Shown here one piece after another: positions 43,882 to 53,473 of a stretch of DNA of 64,000 nucleotides; the first letter of the stretch is position 1; each line of letters begins with the position of its first letter. Source of the stretch: Deltaproteobacteria bacterium. Lineage in GTDB: Bacteria; Myxococcota_A; UBA9160; UBA4427. The notes beneath the pieces are model-generated. The model was not told the DNA's origin. It did no database searches and saw nothing but the letters and a program-made list of their open reading frames with translations. The position numbers and the translations under genes are program-made. Location of the stretch: positions 1-64,000 of the forward strand of contig JAJDAO010000036.1 of the NCBI GenBank assembly GCA_029261835.1, given 5' to 3'.

Positions 43882-44170
43882 CGACTACCGCAGACATCGA
43901 TTCCCGCTAGAAGATCATCAGCCATGCAGTGTGACTGCAAGATAGGTCTTCGCTCAGCTTTCGAGATGTCGGGGATCTGCTGGCGCAGCGCAGTGCAGAA
44001 GTTGGCCACGAGTCCATTCAGCGGTGGTGCAATAAGTTCGGCCCGACCGATGCGTCCCGTGCAAAGTACCGGCAACCACGGCTCGGAGATGCGCGGCACC
44101 TGGGCGAAGTGTTCTTCAGGCTCGGCGGTCGTCGTCAGTCTGTGCGGAGTCGCCCAGCAGCGTGGACCGG
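43882..44170 (+). pseudogene. Decayed IS6-family transposase
   Basis: Fragments in three frames match an IS6 (IS26-like) transposase: DYRRHRFPLEDHQPCSV, a stop, then LSFRDVGDLLAQRSAEVGHE, SIQRWCNKFGP, GEVFFRLGGRRQ and after a further shift LCGVAQQRG (for LWRAVDQDG). The first catalytic Asp of the LDE motif reads as G (HLGEVFF). With a stop and two frameshifts it is inactive. Terminal inverted repeats were not found, so its ends are approximate. Confidence 0.8.
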
Positions 44171-44340
44171 GAACTGGCGGCGGGTCAGGCTACAATCGAG
44201 CGACCGATTGCCGAGCCACCCTCGGACGCGCCCAGCGCGGAGGCGCGTAGCAAGGTCGTCGAAAACTACGTCCTGGTCGAGCAGCGCGCGGAGGCAGGGC
44301 GCCTGCCCTTCCGGCATGGAAACGGAGTATCGAACCACAG

Positions 44341-45489
44341 ATGGTCGAAAACAGGCTGAACTCGAAAGCGTTTGACCGATTCGCGGAGGCTGCTTCGGCG
44401 GTCGTCAACCCCAGCATCGAGGACTGGAAGAGCCAGGGTGGGAGGGTGCTGGGCTACTTCTGCTCGGCCTTCCCGGAGGAGCTGCTGGCCGCCGGCGGCA
44501 TCCTGCCGGTGCGGCTGCGCGCCACGGGGAGCGAGGGCACCGAGCTCTCGGATTCCTTCTTCAGCCCGGTCAACTGCTCCTTTCCCCGCCACGCCTTCAA
44601 CATGGCGCTCTCTGGGGACTACGCCTTCATCGACGGTGTTGTGATGTTCAACAGCTGTGACCACATCCGCCGCATCTACGACCATTGGATCCGCCAGCTC
44701 GATACCACCTTCGTCGAGATCTTGAGCTGGCCCAAGAAGGCGGAGGCAGCGCAGGTCGAGTTCTTCCGTGCGGAGTTCGAGCGCCTTCGCGAGAGCGTCG
44801 AAAAGCACTTCGGTGTGGAGCTGCGTGACGACGCGATCGAGGAGCAGATCGCTCTGCACAACCGGACCCGGCGCCTGCTTCGCGAGATCTACGAGCTGCG
44901 CAAGGGCGACGCCCCGCCAATCAACGGCGCCGAGATGCTCACGGTAACGGTGGCCAGCACCGCCATGCCGAAGCCGATCTACAACGAGTGCCTGGAGGAA
45001 CTGCTCGGCGAGCTGAAGAGTGGGGACGGCATCACGGATCATCGCGCCCGTGTCATGATGCTGGGCGGCGAACTCGACAACCCCGAGCTGATCGCCGTCA
45101 TCGAGGGCCAGGGCGCGCTGGTGGTGACCGACTCACTCTGCTTCGGCTCGCGTCTGCTCTGGGCGCAGGTCGAGGAGGGCACCGGCGACCCACTCCAGGC
45201 CCTGGCCCAGTACTATCTGGCCGATCGCCCCGCCTGCGCGCGCATGTTCACCGAATACGATCGTCGCGCTGCCTACATTCGCGAGATGGTGAGTGAGTTC
45301 AAGGTCGACGGAGCCATCTTCGAGCGCCTGACGTTCTGCGAGATCTATGGATTCGAGCAGTTCTCACTCATCAACGACTTCAAGGAGTGGGGCGTGCCGC
45401 TGCTGGCGATGGACCGCGACTACCTCCTCAGCGGCGCCGGGCAGCTGCGGACCCGGGTGCAGGCCTTCCTGGAAACCATGGAGAGCTAG
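44341..45489 (+). CDS. 2-hydroxyacyl-CoA dehydratase / benzoyl-CoA reductase family, first subunit
   Basis: 382 residues of the HgdB/BcrB/BcrC family. The FCSAFPEELLAAGGILPVRL start and NSCDHIRRIYDHW (iron-sulfur cysteine) are characteristic, followed by VASTAMPKPIYNE and the C-terminal CFGSR and CEIYGFEQFSLINDF. These subunits bind a [4Fe-4S] cluster and dehydrate (R)-2-hydroxyacyl-CoA or reduce aryl-CoA after one-electron transfer from an ATP-dependent activase. Substrate and direction are unknown. It starts a two-gene operon, 3 bp before the second subunit. No activase (HgdC-type) is in the window. Confidence 0.85.
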   Translation: MVENRLNSKAFDRFAEAASAVVNPSIEDWKSQGGRVLGYFCSAFPEELLAAGGILPVRLRATGSEGTELSDSFFSPVNCSFPRHAFNMALSGDYAFIDGVVMFNSCDHIRRIYDHWIRQLDTTFVEILSWPKKAEAAQVEFFRAEFERLRESVEKHFGVELRDDAIEEQIALHNRTRRLLREIYELRKGDAPPINGAEMLTVTVASTAMPKPIYNECLEELLGELKSGDGITDHRARVMMLGGELDNPELIAVIEGQGALVVTDSLCFGSRLLWAQVEEGTGDPLQALAQYYLADRPACARMFTEYDRRAAYIREMVSEFKVDGAIFERLTFCEIYGFEQFSLINDFKEWGVPLLAMDRDYLLSGAGQLRTRVQAFLETMES

Positions 45490-45492
45490 AAG

Positions 45493-46797
45493 ATGGATGC
45501 CAAGAGCGAGAAGAGCCTGTCCCGCATTCGGGAAGAGTTGAACCTCTACGAGCCCGTGCTGGCCGCCTTGGAGCTGCTGCCGGAGGGTGACCCCGGTCAC
45601 CTGCAGGTCTCCGTCCTGCGGACGCTGATCCAGCAACACACGCGCACCATCGAGTGCGTCGAGACGGGCGAGCCGTTCCTGGCCAGCCAATACACCAACC
45701 CCGTCGAGCTCCTCACCGCGATGGACGTGCACTGGTACTTCCACATCCAGCAGATGTTCGCGGGCAGCGGCACCGGCGGCGGAATCCACATTGCGGAAGA
45801 TCTCGAGGCGATGGACAAGATGGCGGTGCCGAACGACTGCTGCACGTTCCTGCGGCTCGCGCTCTACTATCAAGTCGAGGGTTTGCTCCCCGTTCCCACG
45901 GCGTATCTGGCGCTGACCGAGCCCTGTGACGGGATCGCGGGCTGGCACGCGGCCTTCACCCATCTTCCCTCCTGGCGGGACGTGCCGGTCTTCGCCCCGG
46001 ATCCGCCCTATCACGACGACGACCGGGCGATCGACTACTACGCGGGCGAGCTGAAGCGCATGGTCGATTTCATCACCAAGCACACGGGCAAGACCCTCGA
46101 CATGGATCTCCTCAAGCGAATCGTGGAGGAGACCAACAAGGGCTATTCGCTGTGGATGGAGTACAACGAGGTCCGGCGCTCGTCCCCCACCCCGCATGGC
46201 TTCGTCATGCCCATGTCCTGCTTCTTCCAGATCAATACCGCTGGCGCAGGCGATCCGGCCAGGACGCGGTGGTACGAGGACATGCTGGCCGACGCCGAGC
46301 GCCGCGTCCGGGAGAACGACCCCGAGGTTCCGAACCAGAAGATCCGGCTGCTGTGGTACGACATCCAGCCGTTCTATTTCAACGAGATCACGACCTGGCT
46401 CCAGGAGGAGTGGGGCGGCGTCATAGCGATGGACATGGTGAGCTACTGTCCCTACGAGCTGGTCGACACCTCGACGGAGGACAGCATCTTCCGCGGTCTC
46501 GCGCGGCGCGCCTATCAGGACGGGCCGATGATTCGTCAGGCACGCGGCAAGGCCGAAAACGTGATGGAGGACATCACCCGGATCGTGAAGGACTACAACA
46601 TGGACTGCGTGATCTTCCCCGGCCACATGGGGCACAAGGACATGGCCGCCAGCTCGAGCATCATGGCCGACACCTGTCGCAACCTCGGTGTCCCCTTCTT
46701 GCACATCGGCATGGACCAGGCCGACGAGCGCTACCGCACCATCGACGAGATCAAGGTTCAGGTCTCCCGCTTCTTCCGGGCCATGGGCCTGGGATAG
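45493..46797 (+). CDS. 2-hydroxyacyl-CoA dehydratase / benzoyl-CoA reductase family, second subunit
   Basis: 434 residues, homologous to the first subunit and to HgdA/BcrB-type chains. Visible motifs are NPVELLTAMDVHWYFHIQQM, NDCCTFLRLALYYQVEG, EPCDGIAGWHAAF, LLWYDIQPFYFNEITTWL and CVIFPGHMGHKDM. It makes the heterodimer with the preceding gene. The two-gene unit ends 267 bp before an eight-repeat lipoprotein. The pairing with no ligase, hydratase or ferredoxin gene next to it leaves the pathway open. Confidence 0.85.
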   Translation: MDAKSEKSLSRIREELNLYEPVLAALELLPEGDPGHLQVSVLRTLIQQHTRTIECVETGEPFLASQYTNPVELLTAMDVHWYFHIQQMFAGSGTGGGIHIAEDLEAMDKMAVPNDCCTFLRLALYYQVEGLLPVPTAYLALTEPCDGIAGWHAAFTHLPSWRDVPVFAPDPPYHDDDRAIDYYAGELKRMVDFITKHTGKTLDMDLLKRIVEETNKGYSLWMEYNEVRRSSPTPHGFVMPMSCFFQINTAGAGDPARTRWYEDMLADAERRVRENDPEVPNQKIRLLWYDIQPFYFNEITTWLQEEWGGVIAMDMVSYCPYELVDTSTEDSIFRGLARRAYQDGPMIRQARGKAENVMEDITRIVKDYNMDCVIFPGHMGHKDMAASSSIMADTCRNLGVPFLHIGMDQADERYRTIDEIKVQVSRFFRAMGLG

Positions 46798-47064
46798 GGG
46801 CACGCATCGGCGCTGTAGACGTGGCTGGAAGAGCCGCAATAGCGGCCGAAAGGCACTTCTGGTGAGGATGCCATAGACTTTCCCGAGAGAGCCAAACCGG
46901 CAGCAAAAGGGAGCAGGAAGATGGAGGGTCCAATGGAATAGATGACCGAGTTACCGAAGGACAATCGGTAGATCGGATATGACAGTGGCAATCGCCATAC
47001 CAATCCTCCGGCCGGCCCGAATAGCTTCAGTCCCTTGATGCTGTCAACTAGATGGGTGGCCATC

Positions 47065-48513
47065 ATGAACGACAAGAGAGCGATTCCCAGTGCTGCCCTA
47101 GCCGTCTTCGTGGCAAGCAGCTTCGCCTTCTCCGTTACCGCTTGCAATGTAGGATGGACAAGCGATGACGAGAGCACCTCGACGCAGACACCACAGCCAC
47201 CTCCGCCACCACAGCCACCAAGTACAGTCGAGAGGAGCTGGAGTCATCCGGCTGACCTCTCAGACAGCATAAGCCCTGACGGAACGGAAGCATCTAGTCC
47301 CCAGGTGGCTATGGGCGGCGATGGCAGTGCCATTATCGTTTGGCACCAGAGCGACGGTATCAACGACCAGATCTTCATGAGCGAGTTCGGGAACGGCGAG
47401 TGGAAGCATCCGCTGAATCTTCAGGACAACATAAGCCCGGATGAAACATCAGCCGGTTTTCCGCGGGTGGCCAAGGATGGCGATGGAAACGCCATAATCG
47501 CCTGGCTGCAGTACGACGATTCCGGCCGGCAGCAGCTATTCATGAGCGAGCTCAGGAACGGTCAATGGATGCATCCCCTGGATATCCAAGACAACATCAG
47601 TGTGGATGGAGAGGACGTATATCGTCACGAAGTGGCCATGGTAGACAACGGCGACGCTGTCGCCGTTTGGCAGCAGAGCGACGGAATGAATGCGCAGATC
47701 TTTGTGAGTGAGTTCAGGAATGGCCAGTGGAAGCACCCGCTGGATCCTCAGGACAACATAAGCCCTGACGGGGACCATGCTACCGTGCCCCATGTGGCCA
47801 TGGGAGGTAACGGTGAGACCGTTGTCGCTTGGAGGCAGGAACCGCCGAACAAGGTGTATAAGAAGATATTCATCAGCGAGTACAGAAACGGATTCTGGAC
47901 GCAGCCGCTCTATATAAGCCCCATAGCGAATGACACATACTACCCTCAGGTAGCCATGGATGTCGGCGGTGACACTATTGTCGTCTGGCCACAGGACGTC
48001 GGTACGGCCTTCTTGAGTCGTCAGATCCTCATGAGTGAGTATCGCAATGGCCTGTGGACGCATCCGGCTAACGACGACGACTACATAAATCCGTTTTCAA
48101 GCTATTCATACACTCCCCACACAGCTATGGACAATGCTGGGAATGCCGTAATCGTGTGGACGCAGGACCTCGAAATGCGTGTCTTCATGAGTGAGTTCCG
48201 CAATGGTTCATGGGATCACCCTGTTGATTGGGACGATTACATAAGCCCGCCGGGAGGGACTTCATATGACCCCCGGGTGGCCATGTGCGGAGGAGAAGGC
48301 GTGATCATCGTCTGGGAGGGTGCGGGCATCTTCATGAGCGAATATCGCGACGGGCAGTGGACATATCCAGCCGACGACCAGGACACAATCAGCCCAGGCG
48401 GCACGAGTACCGACGACCCGGAGGCGGCCATGGACGGCGACGGCAACGCGGTCATAGTCTGGCAACAGAATGACAGCATCTTCAACCAGATATTCCTGAG
48501 CGAGTACCGGTAG
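47065..48513 (+). CDS. Lipoprotein with eight ~55-residue beta-propeller-like repeats
   Basis: 482 residues from ATG 47065. A lipoprotein signal (AALAVFVASSFAFSVTAC) is followed by a PQPPPPPQPP linker. Eight tandem repeats of about 50-55 residues then run to the C-terminus, each with the pattern HPxxxxDxISPxG, VAMxGDGxAIIVWxQ and FMSEYRNGxWT. The repeats end in the last residues, so the protein closes on the eighth. A W-x-Q followed by a strand looks like a beta-propeller blade; eight blades would complete one propeller. It is predicted to be outer-membrane-anchored. No known family was recognised beyond this repeat type. Confidence 0.8.
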   Translation: MNDKRAIPSAALAVFVASSFAFSVTACNVGWTSDDESTSTQTPQPPPPPQPPSTVERSWSHPADLSDSISPDGTEASSPQVAMGGDGSAIIVWHQSDGINDQIFMSEFGNGEWKHPLNLQDNISPDETSAGFPRVAKDGDGNAIIAWLQYDDSGRQQLFMSELRNGQWMHPLDIQDNISVDGEDVYRHEVAMVDNGDAVAVWQQSDGMNAQIFVSEFRNGQWKHPLDPQDNISPDGDHATVPHVAMGGNGETVVAWRQEPPNKVYKKIFISEYRNGFWTQPLYISPIANDTYYPQVAMDVGGDTIVVWPQDVGTAFLSRQILMSEYRNGLWTHPANDDDYINPFSSYSYTPHTAMDNAGNAVIVWTQDLEMRVFMSEFRNGSWDHPVDWDDYISPPGGTSYDPRVAMCGGEGVIIVWEGAGIFMSEYRDGQWTYPADDQDTISPGGTSTDDPEAAMDGDGNAVIVWQQNDSIFNQIFLSEYR

Positions 48514-48650
48514 CTCACAAGGGGCATCTTTCCTGGGCGGCTGGGATCAGAGCCCCGGCCGGAAAGTCCACTCGCATTCGCACGGCCGCTTCAGTGGATT
48601 GTTTCTTCCGTCCAGCCATATCGAGACTGTTTTCCGTCAGCGGAAGTCAA

Positions 48651-48684
48651 GAGCTGAGGCGGACCTACTTCACTCAGCGCTTAC
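48651..48684. repeat. Degenerate repeat C, copy 1
   Basis: 26 of 34 positions are the same as 49576-49609, with blocks tgaggcggac, cttc and agcgcttac. It lies directly upstream of the methyltransferase at 48719-49471 and its partner lies directly downstream. Confidence 0.5.
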
Positions 48685-48718
48685 ACCCGAGGCGCTGCCA
48701 GGCAGAAAGGAGCCGTTC

Positions 48719-49471
48719 ATGGACCTGGACATGTGGAAGTATTACGGCATCACCCACACGGACCATAGGGTCATGAATCCCATGAGCCTGGCCAAGACGC
48801 AGGAACTCATCGAGCTGCTCCGCTTGCTCGACGGCGACCGCGTCCTGGATGTCGCCTGCGGCAAGGCCGAATTCCTCTGTCTCACAGCCGAGCGCTACAA
48901 CGTGGTTGGCACGGGCATCGACCTGTCGCCCTTCACGATCAAGGAGGCGGGCAAGAACGTGGAAGCCCGGGGCTTGGCCGGGCGCATCGACCTTCTCCAC
49001 ATGGACGGTGCCAAGTACGAGCCGGACGCGGCGGAGAGCCTGGACCTGGCCTCGTGCATCGGCGCTTCCTGGGTCTACCAGGACCACAAGGGTACCCTGA
49101 AAGCGCTTATCAAGATGACGCGCCCCGGCGGCCTCGTCCTTGTGGGCGAGCCCTTCTGGAAGGTGGACCCGGATCCGGAGTACCTGAAGCTGACCGGCGA
49201 CGATCCCGAGCTCTGTGGATCTCACGCGCGCAACATGCAGATCGGCGTGGACCTGGGCCTCTCCTTCCTGTACACCCTGGTCTCCAGCGAGGACGACTGG
49301 GATCGCTACGAGGGACTCCAGTGGCAGGCTGCCGAGCGGTATGCAGCCGCCCATCCCGACGACTCGGACGTGGATGCCCTGCTCGAGACCTCGCACAAGA
49401 GCCGTGACGCCTACCTGCACTGGGGCCGCGACTGCCTGGGCTGGGCCCTATACCTGTTTCGCAAATCATAA
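48719..49471 (+). CDS. Class I SAM-dependent methyltransferase
   Basis: 250 residues from ATG 48719 (aaaggag upstream). Motif I is VLDVACGKAEFLCLTAERY followed by GTGIDLSPFTIKEAGKN; then DLLHMDGAKYEPD and the acidic motif II region SLDLASCIGASWV, and MTRPGGLVLVGEPFW. This follows the methyltransf_25/11 pattern, resembling ubiquinone/cyclopropane-type or unknown-substrate methyltransferases. The gene is flanked on both sides by copies of repeat C, as though it were a small inserted unit; its base composition is not visibly different. Confidence 0.82.
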   Translation: MDLDMWKYYGITHTDHRVMNPMSLAKTQELIELLRLLDGDRVLDVACGKAEFLCLTAERYNVVGTGIDLSPFTIKEAGKNVEARGLAGRIDLLHMDGAKYEPDAAESLDLASCIGASWVYQDHKGTLKALIKMTRPGGLVLVGEPFWKVDPDPEYLKLTGDDPELCGSHARNMQIGVDLGLSFLYTLVSSEDDWDRYEGLQWQAAERYAAAHPDDSDVDALLETSHKSRDAYLHWGRDCLGWALYLFRKS

Positions 49472-49537
49472 GACTCCCATGCGGGCATGGGCCTCTCCCC
49501 GTCACTGATCAAGGCGTGGGCGCAGATTTCTCGTTAT

Positions 49538-49605
49538 GTGCTCGGCGAAGCGCGTGCACTCAGCTCCTTACTTCTGAAGTGAGGCGGACGTGCTTCGCCG
49601 AGCGC
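49538..49605. terminator. Long hairpin with 12-bp perfect stem downstream of a methyltransferase gene
   Basis: GCTCGGCGAAGC (49540-49551) pairs with GCTTCGCCGAGC (49592-49603), and the inner segment CCTTACTTC/GAAGTGAGG can also fold. No T tract follows, so it is a Rho-dependent terminator, an attenuator or a repeat palindrome rather than a classic intrinsic terminator. It includes repeat C copy 2. Confidence 0.5.
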
Positions 49606-49745
49606 TTACGTATCCAGAACAGCCGCGATTCACGAGAACGGCCCCTATGCGGCCCCTCTTCTGGCGGCGCGAAAGGGGCGGGGACCCTTCCGGCTTCCCA
49701 CCCCCGGCCTGATCCAATAGTCCCTCCCGTAAACCGAGAGCAAAC

Positions 49746-52271
49746 TCAGTCAGTTGCATTCGATTCACTGCGTCCGAGCGCAACTCTGGGGCCAACCTCC
49801 GAATCCCGCTCGATCGGCACCGGTGAGACCCGCCAGATGTGGTCGCAATACTCTGCAACGGCCCGGTCCGATGAGAACCAACCGCTGCGGGCGGTGTTCA
49901 GAATGGACGCCCTCGTCCATGCAGTAGCGTCCTTCCAAGTCAGATCCACTCGTTCCTGGCACTCCCGATAGGTGGCGAAGTCCGCCAGGACGAAGAAACG
50001 GTCATGCTCCAGTAGCGAGTCGACCAGGGGGCGGAACCGGCTGGCGTCGCCTGCGGAAAAACGCCCTTCGGCAACGGCATCGATGGCTGCGCGAAGTCGC
50101 GGATCTGCGAGATAGTACTCGCGCGCCTGGCAGCGGTTGGCGCGGCGCTCTTCTACTTCGGATTCGGTGAGACCAAAGAGAAAGAAGTTGTCGGCGCCCA
50201 CGCGCTGGCGAATCTCGATGTTGGCTCCGTCCAGCGTCCCGATGGTCAAGGCGCCGTTTAGGGCAAACTTCATGTTCCCCGTTCCCGAGGCCTCCATACC
50301 CGCGGTGGAGATCTGCTCCGAAAGATCGGCAGCTGGGTATACCGGCTCGGCATTCTTGACGTTGAAATTGGGCAGGAAGACGACACGCATTCGCTCCCGA
50401 ACCTCAGGGTCTGAGTTCACCACCAGCGCGACGCCTTGGATCAACTCGATGATGAGCTTGGCGAAGTGATATCCGGGGGCGGCCTTGCCGGCGAACAACC
50501 AGGTGCGCGACGGTGTGGAATGATCCGAGCCTCGCTTGAGGTCCAGATAGCGGCTGATGACGAACAAGATGTTCAGGTGTTGGCGTTTGTACTCGTGGAA
50601 GCGTTTGGCCTGGATGTCGAACAGGCTCGCCGGCTCGGCATCTACTCCCGAAGCCTTGCGGATGGTCTGCGCCAACAAGCGTTTGTTATGCAGCTTGACT
50701 TCGCGCCAGGCAGTGTGAAAGTCCGGTTTGTCTGCCCAGTCCTCGAGTTCCCGCAAACGTTCGAGGTCTCTTGTCCAGGCATCGCCGATCGTGTCGTTGA
50801 TCAGCGAGGTCAACTGCGGGTTCGCGAGAATCAGGAACCGGCGCGGGGTCACGCCATTAGTTACGTTGGTGAAACGCTGCGGCTCCAAGGCGTGGAAATC
50901 CTTCAGTACCCGCTCCGTCAGCAGGCGGCTGTGCAGCTCCGCCACGCCATTGACGCGGTGGCTGGCGACACACGCCAGATGGGCCATGCGCACACTGCGA
51001 CCGCAACTCTCGTCGATGAGTGATAGGCGGGCCAATAGCGCATCATCATCCGGGCAAAGCGTACGGACTCTCTCCAGAAAGCGGCGGTTGATCTCGTAGA
51101 CGATCTCGAGGTGCCTCGGCAATACTGCGCCAAACAGGTCCACCGGCCAGGTCTCGAGGGCCTCCGGGAGCAGCGTGTGGTTCGTATAGGCGACAGTCGT
51201 GCGGACCAGCTTCCATGCGGCGTCCCAATCCAACTCGTGGACGTCGATCAGCAGGCGCATCAACTCGACAACGGCGATTGCCGGATGGGTGTCATTGAGC
51301 TGGACCGCGAACTTCTCAGGCAGCAGATCCAGAGAAGCGTTCTGCTGCAGGAGCAGGCGAAGTGTGTCCTGCATGGCGCAGGAACAGAAGAAATACTGCT
51401 GCTCCAGGCGCAGGCGCTTGCCCTGCACCGGCTCGTCGTTGGGATAGAGCACCTTGCTGATGGTCTCCGAGGCGATCTTCTGCTCAACGGCACGCTCGTA
51501 GTCCCCCACGTTGAACGCCTCGAGGTCGAACGACTCGCAGGCCTGGGCGCTCCACAGTCGCAACAGATTGACCGTGGGAACGCGAAAGCCGGGAATCGGC
51601 GTATCGAACGCGACGCCTTTGACCAGGCGTTGCGGCTGCCAGCGTACACGGAATCGGCCTGAGCGGTCTTCGTACGGCTCGGTCGTGCCTCCGAACCCGA
51701 CCTCAAAGCTGATCTCAGGTCGTGGGATCTCCCAGGGATTGCCGGAGCGCAGCCACTTGTCGGCGAGTTCCACCTGACCGGCACCCCTTATCGCCTGCTC
51801 GAAGATGCCGAATTCGTAGCGGATCCCATAGCCGATGGCGGGGACCTGCAGTGTGGCGAGAGAATCCAGATAGCATGCCGCCAGGCGGCCCAGACCGCCG
51901 TTGCCAAGACCGGGTTCCGGCTCCAGCGCCGCAATCTCGTCGAGATTCAAGCCGAGGTCTGCCATGGCCTGACGCATCTCTGGCTCGATTCCCAAGCTCA
52001 ACAGGGCATTTCGTAGGTGAGGGCCCGGAAGGTATTCGGCGGATAGGTAACAGACACTTCGACTCGCCTGTCGGTAGTACGTGCTCGCCGTGTCAATCCA
52101 ATTGTGCAGTAACCGATCACGCACGGTCCACGCCAAGGCCAGGTAGAAATCGCTTTCCGATGCTACCTCGGGAAACCGGGCCTGAATGAAGTAGAGGTTG
52201 TCCAGGAACGAGTGCCGGATGGACTCAGCATCTGTTGCGCTGCGGTAATCGGAAAGGTGAGTCTTGTTCAT
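49746..52271 (-). CDS. glgP: Glycogen/starch phosphorylase
   Basis: 841 residues, the usual length for this GT35 enzyme, which releases glucose-1-phosphate from alpha-1,4-glucans using pyridoxal phosphate. Conserved segments: YLSAEYLPGPHLRNALL, GLGNGGLGRLAACYLDS (about residues 115-135), LNDTHPAIAVVELMR, AYTNHTLLPEALE and the PLP-lysine segment EASGTGNMKFALNGAL (Lys about 668), followed by GTLDGANIEI. The ATG at 52271 gives the correct N-terminus. It is a single gene, without other glycogen genes in the window. Confidence 0.96.
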   Translation of the reverse strand: MNKTHLSDYRSATDAESIRHSFLDNLYFIQARFPEVASESDFYLALAWTVRDRLLHNWIDTASTYYRQASRSVCYLSAEYLPGPHLRNALLSLGIEPEMRQAMADLGLNLDEIAALEPEPGLGNGGLGRLAACYLDSLATLQVPAIGYGIRYEFGIFEQAIRGAGQVELADKWLRSGNPWEIPRPEISFEVGFGGTTEPYEDRSGRFRVRWQPQRLVKGVAFDTPIPGFRVPTVNLLRLWSAQACESFDLEAFNVGDYERAVEQKIASETISKVLYPNDEPVQGKRLRLEQQYFFCSCAMQDTLRLLLQQNASLDLLPEKFAVQLNDTHPAIAVVELMRLLIDVHELDWDAAWKLVRTTVAYTNHTLLPEALETWPVDLFGAVLPRHLEIVYEINRRFLERVRTLCPDDDALLARLSLIDESCGRSVRMAHLACVASHRVNGVAELHSRLLTERVLKDFHALEPQRFTNVTNGVTPRRFLILANPQLTSLINDTIGDAWTRDLERLRELEDWADKPDFHTAWREVKLHNKRLLAQTIRKASGVDAEPASLFDIQAKRFHEYKRQHLNILFVISRYLDLKRGSDHSTPSRTWLFAGKAAPGYHFAKLIIELIQGVALVVNSDPEVRERMRVVFLPNFNVKNAEPVYPAADLSEQISTAGMEASGTGNMKFALNGALTIGTLDGANIEIRQRVGADNFFLFGLTESEVEERRANRCQAREYYLADPRLRAAIDAVAEGRFSAGDASRFRPLVDSLLEHDRFFVLADFATYRECQERVDLTWKDATAWTRASILNTARSGWFSSDRAVAEYCDHIWRVSPVPIERDSEVGPRVALGRSESNATD

Positions 52272-52690
52272 TCGGAGACCGCGTCGCTGTGTCGTAGGGT
52301 CAAAATACTCATGCAGCTTTCCAGTGGCGGTATTTCAGCAGCCCACCCAAGCGTTCTATGCAGCCGACAGACTCGTCAACACGAATACTCTGCTTTCGTA
52401 TCAGCTGCAATCGACAGCACGTTGTCTCTACTCTGATTGCTCCGTTCGACACAACGGCGGACGAGGTACCCACAGATTGTACGCCTTGACGATATCTCGC
52501 CAAACAGAATCAGCTTCGACGAACATTCATCCCTGACCGATACTACCCAGTGCTCCGCAAACGCTGTCAAATTCGGGCTGCGTGTGGGAATGGCAGCGGT
52601 TTTGCAGAACCGGATTCGATGCTTTTCGAAATGACTCGCCAGAGTTGCCCTGTTTCCGCCGACGGCTCAACGGTCCCTGGCTACAGCGAC

Positions 52691-52769
52691 CGTGTACTAT
52701 GAGTGGCTGGCCGAGCGAGATCGAGGAGAAGAGCCCAGGAGTTTCGGGACGGACCGATATTGAGGACGC
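52691..52769. repeat. Degenerate dispersed repeat F, copy 2
   Basis: Partner of 4144-4220, in the 637-bp gap 52272-52908, which otherwise holds no gene I can support. Promoters for glgP lie at the left end of the gap. Confidence 0.45.
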
Positions 52770-52908
52770 AGAGGTCGCCATCTGAAGGCTCCAGTCACCT
52801 ACGACGCAACGGCCGTATGATTGCCGCGTTCTGAGGAGGTGACACCTCCGCCAAGAGAGACGCAAACCTCGAAACGGTGCGTGGAGGCTCGCAGCGAAGC
52901 CCGAACCC

Positions 52909-53472
52909 TTAGCGAACCTCCGGCGCCGGCAAGCCTGGCACCGAAGTCGAGTCGGCATCCGAAGCTGCTCGGGCGCTCCTGGGCGGATCCAGACGGAAGT
53001 AGAAGGTGATGTCGGTCGTCCATTTCGCATGGAACGGCGCGCCGTACTTCGCCTGGCCGACCGCACGCAGCTCGGCAAGTTTGACGGCGTCGTCGATTGG
53101 CACAGCCCAGCGCTCGAATAGACGTGAATCCGCGCGAAGCAGGATGCGCGGCTGTTCGCGGACGATGTACTGCCAGCGCTTCAGCTTCGACCAGGTCACG
53201 GGCAGATGGGGCACGCCCTCGTGCACGATGATTCCGGTTCGGACGGTTCGAGGAGGATCGGCCTGAATCTGGATGTCGACGGAATCCAGCATCGCCGCGA
53301 AGGACCAGTCCGGTTCCGCCCCCTCTTCGGGTTCGCCCGAGAAGGGGCCGCCCGGTACGAAGCCGACAGGGCCATCGCTCTGGCAGCCGGTCGCCGCTGC
53401 GAGAAGGAGCCCAATCAGGCCCAAGAAGAACGCGGTGACAACGATGCGGCCAGGAATAGAAGTGATGTGCAT
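52909..53472 (-). CDS. Hypothetical lipoprotein
   Basis: 187 residues from ATG 53472. A lipoprotein signal peptide (ITSIPGRIVVTAFFLGLIG, lipobox AATGC) is followed by a glycine/proline linker. A mixed alpha/beta domain follows, with WSKLKRWQYIVREQPRILLRAD and a C-terminal TTDITFYFRLDPP. No family was recognised. It begins 1 bp after the SDR stop codon, so the two are probably made from one transcript. Confidence 0.72.
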   Translation of the reverse strand: MHITSIPGRIVVTAFFLGLIGLLLAAATGCQSDGPVGFVPGGPFSGEPEEGAEPDWSFAAMLDSVDIQIQADPPRTVRTGIIVHEGVPHLPVTWSKLKRWQYIVREQPRILLRADSRLFERWAVPIDDAVKLAELRAVGQAKYGAPFHAKWTTDITFYFRLDPPRSARAASDADSTSVPGLPAPEVR

Positions 53473-53473
53473 C

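Noticed and set aside
46758..47177. 139-codon minus-strand frame across the end of the dehydratase and start of the lipoprotein
   Set aside because: It overlaps two supported genes and has no recognisable domain.
52527..53078. 183-codon minus-strand frame overlapping the lipoprotein gene
   Set aside because: It overlaps the lipoprotein in another frame and lies over repeat F.
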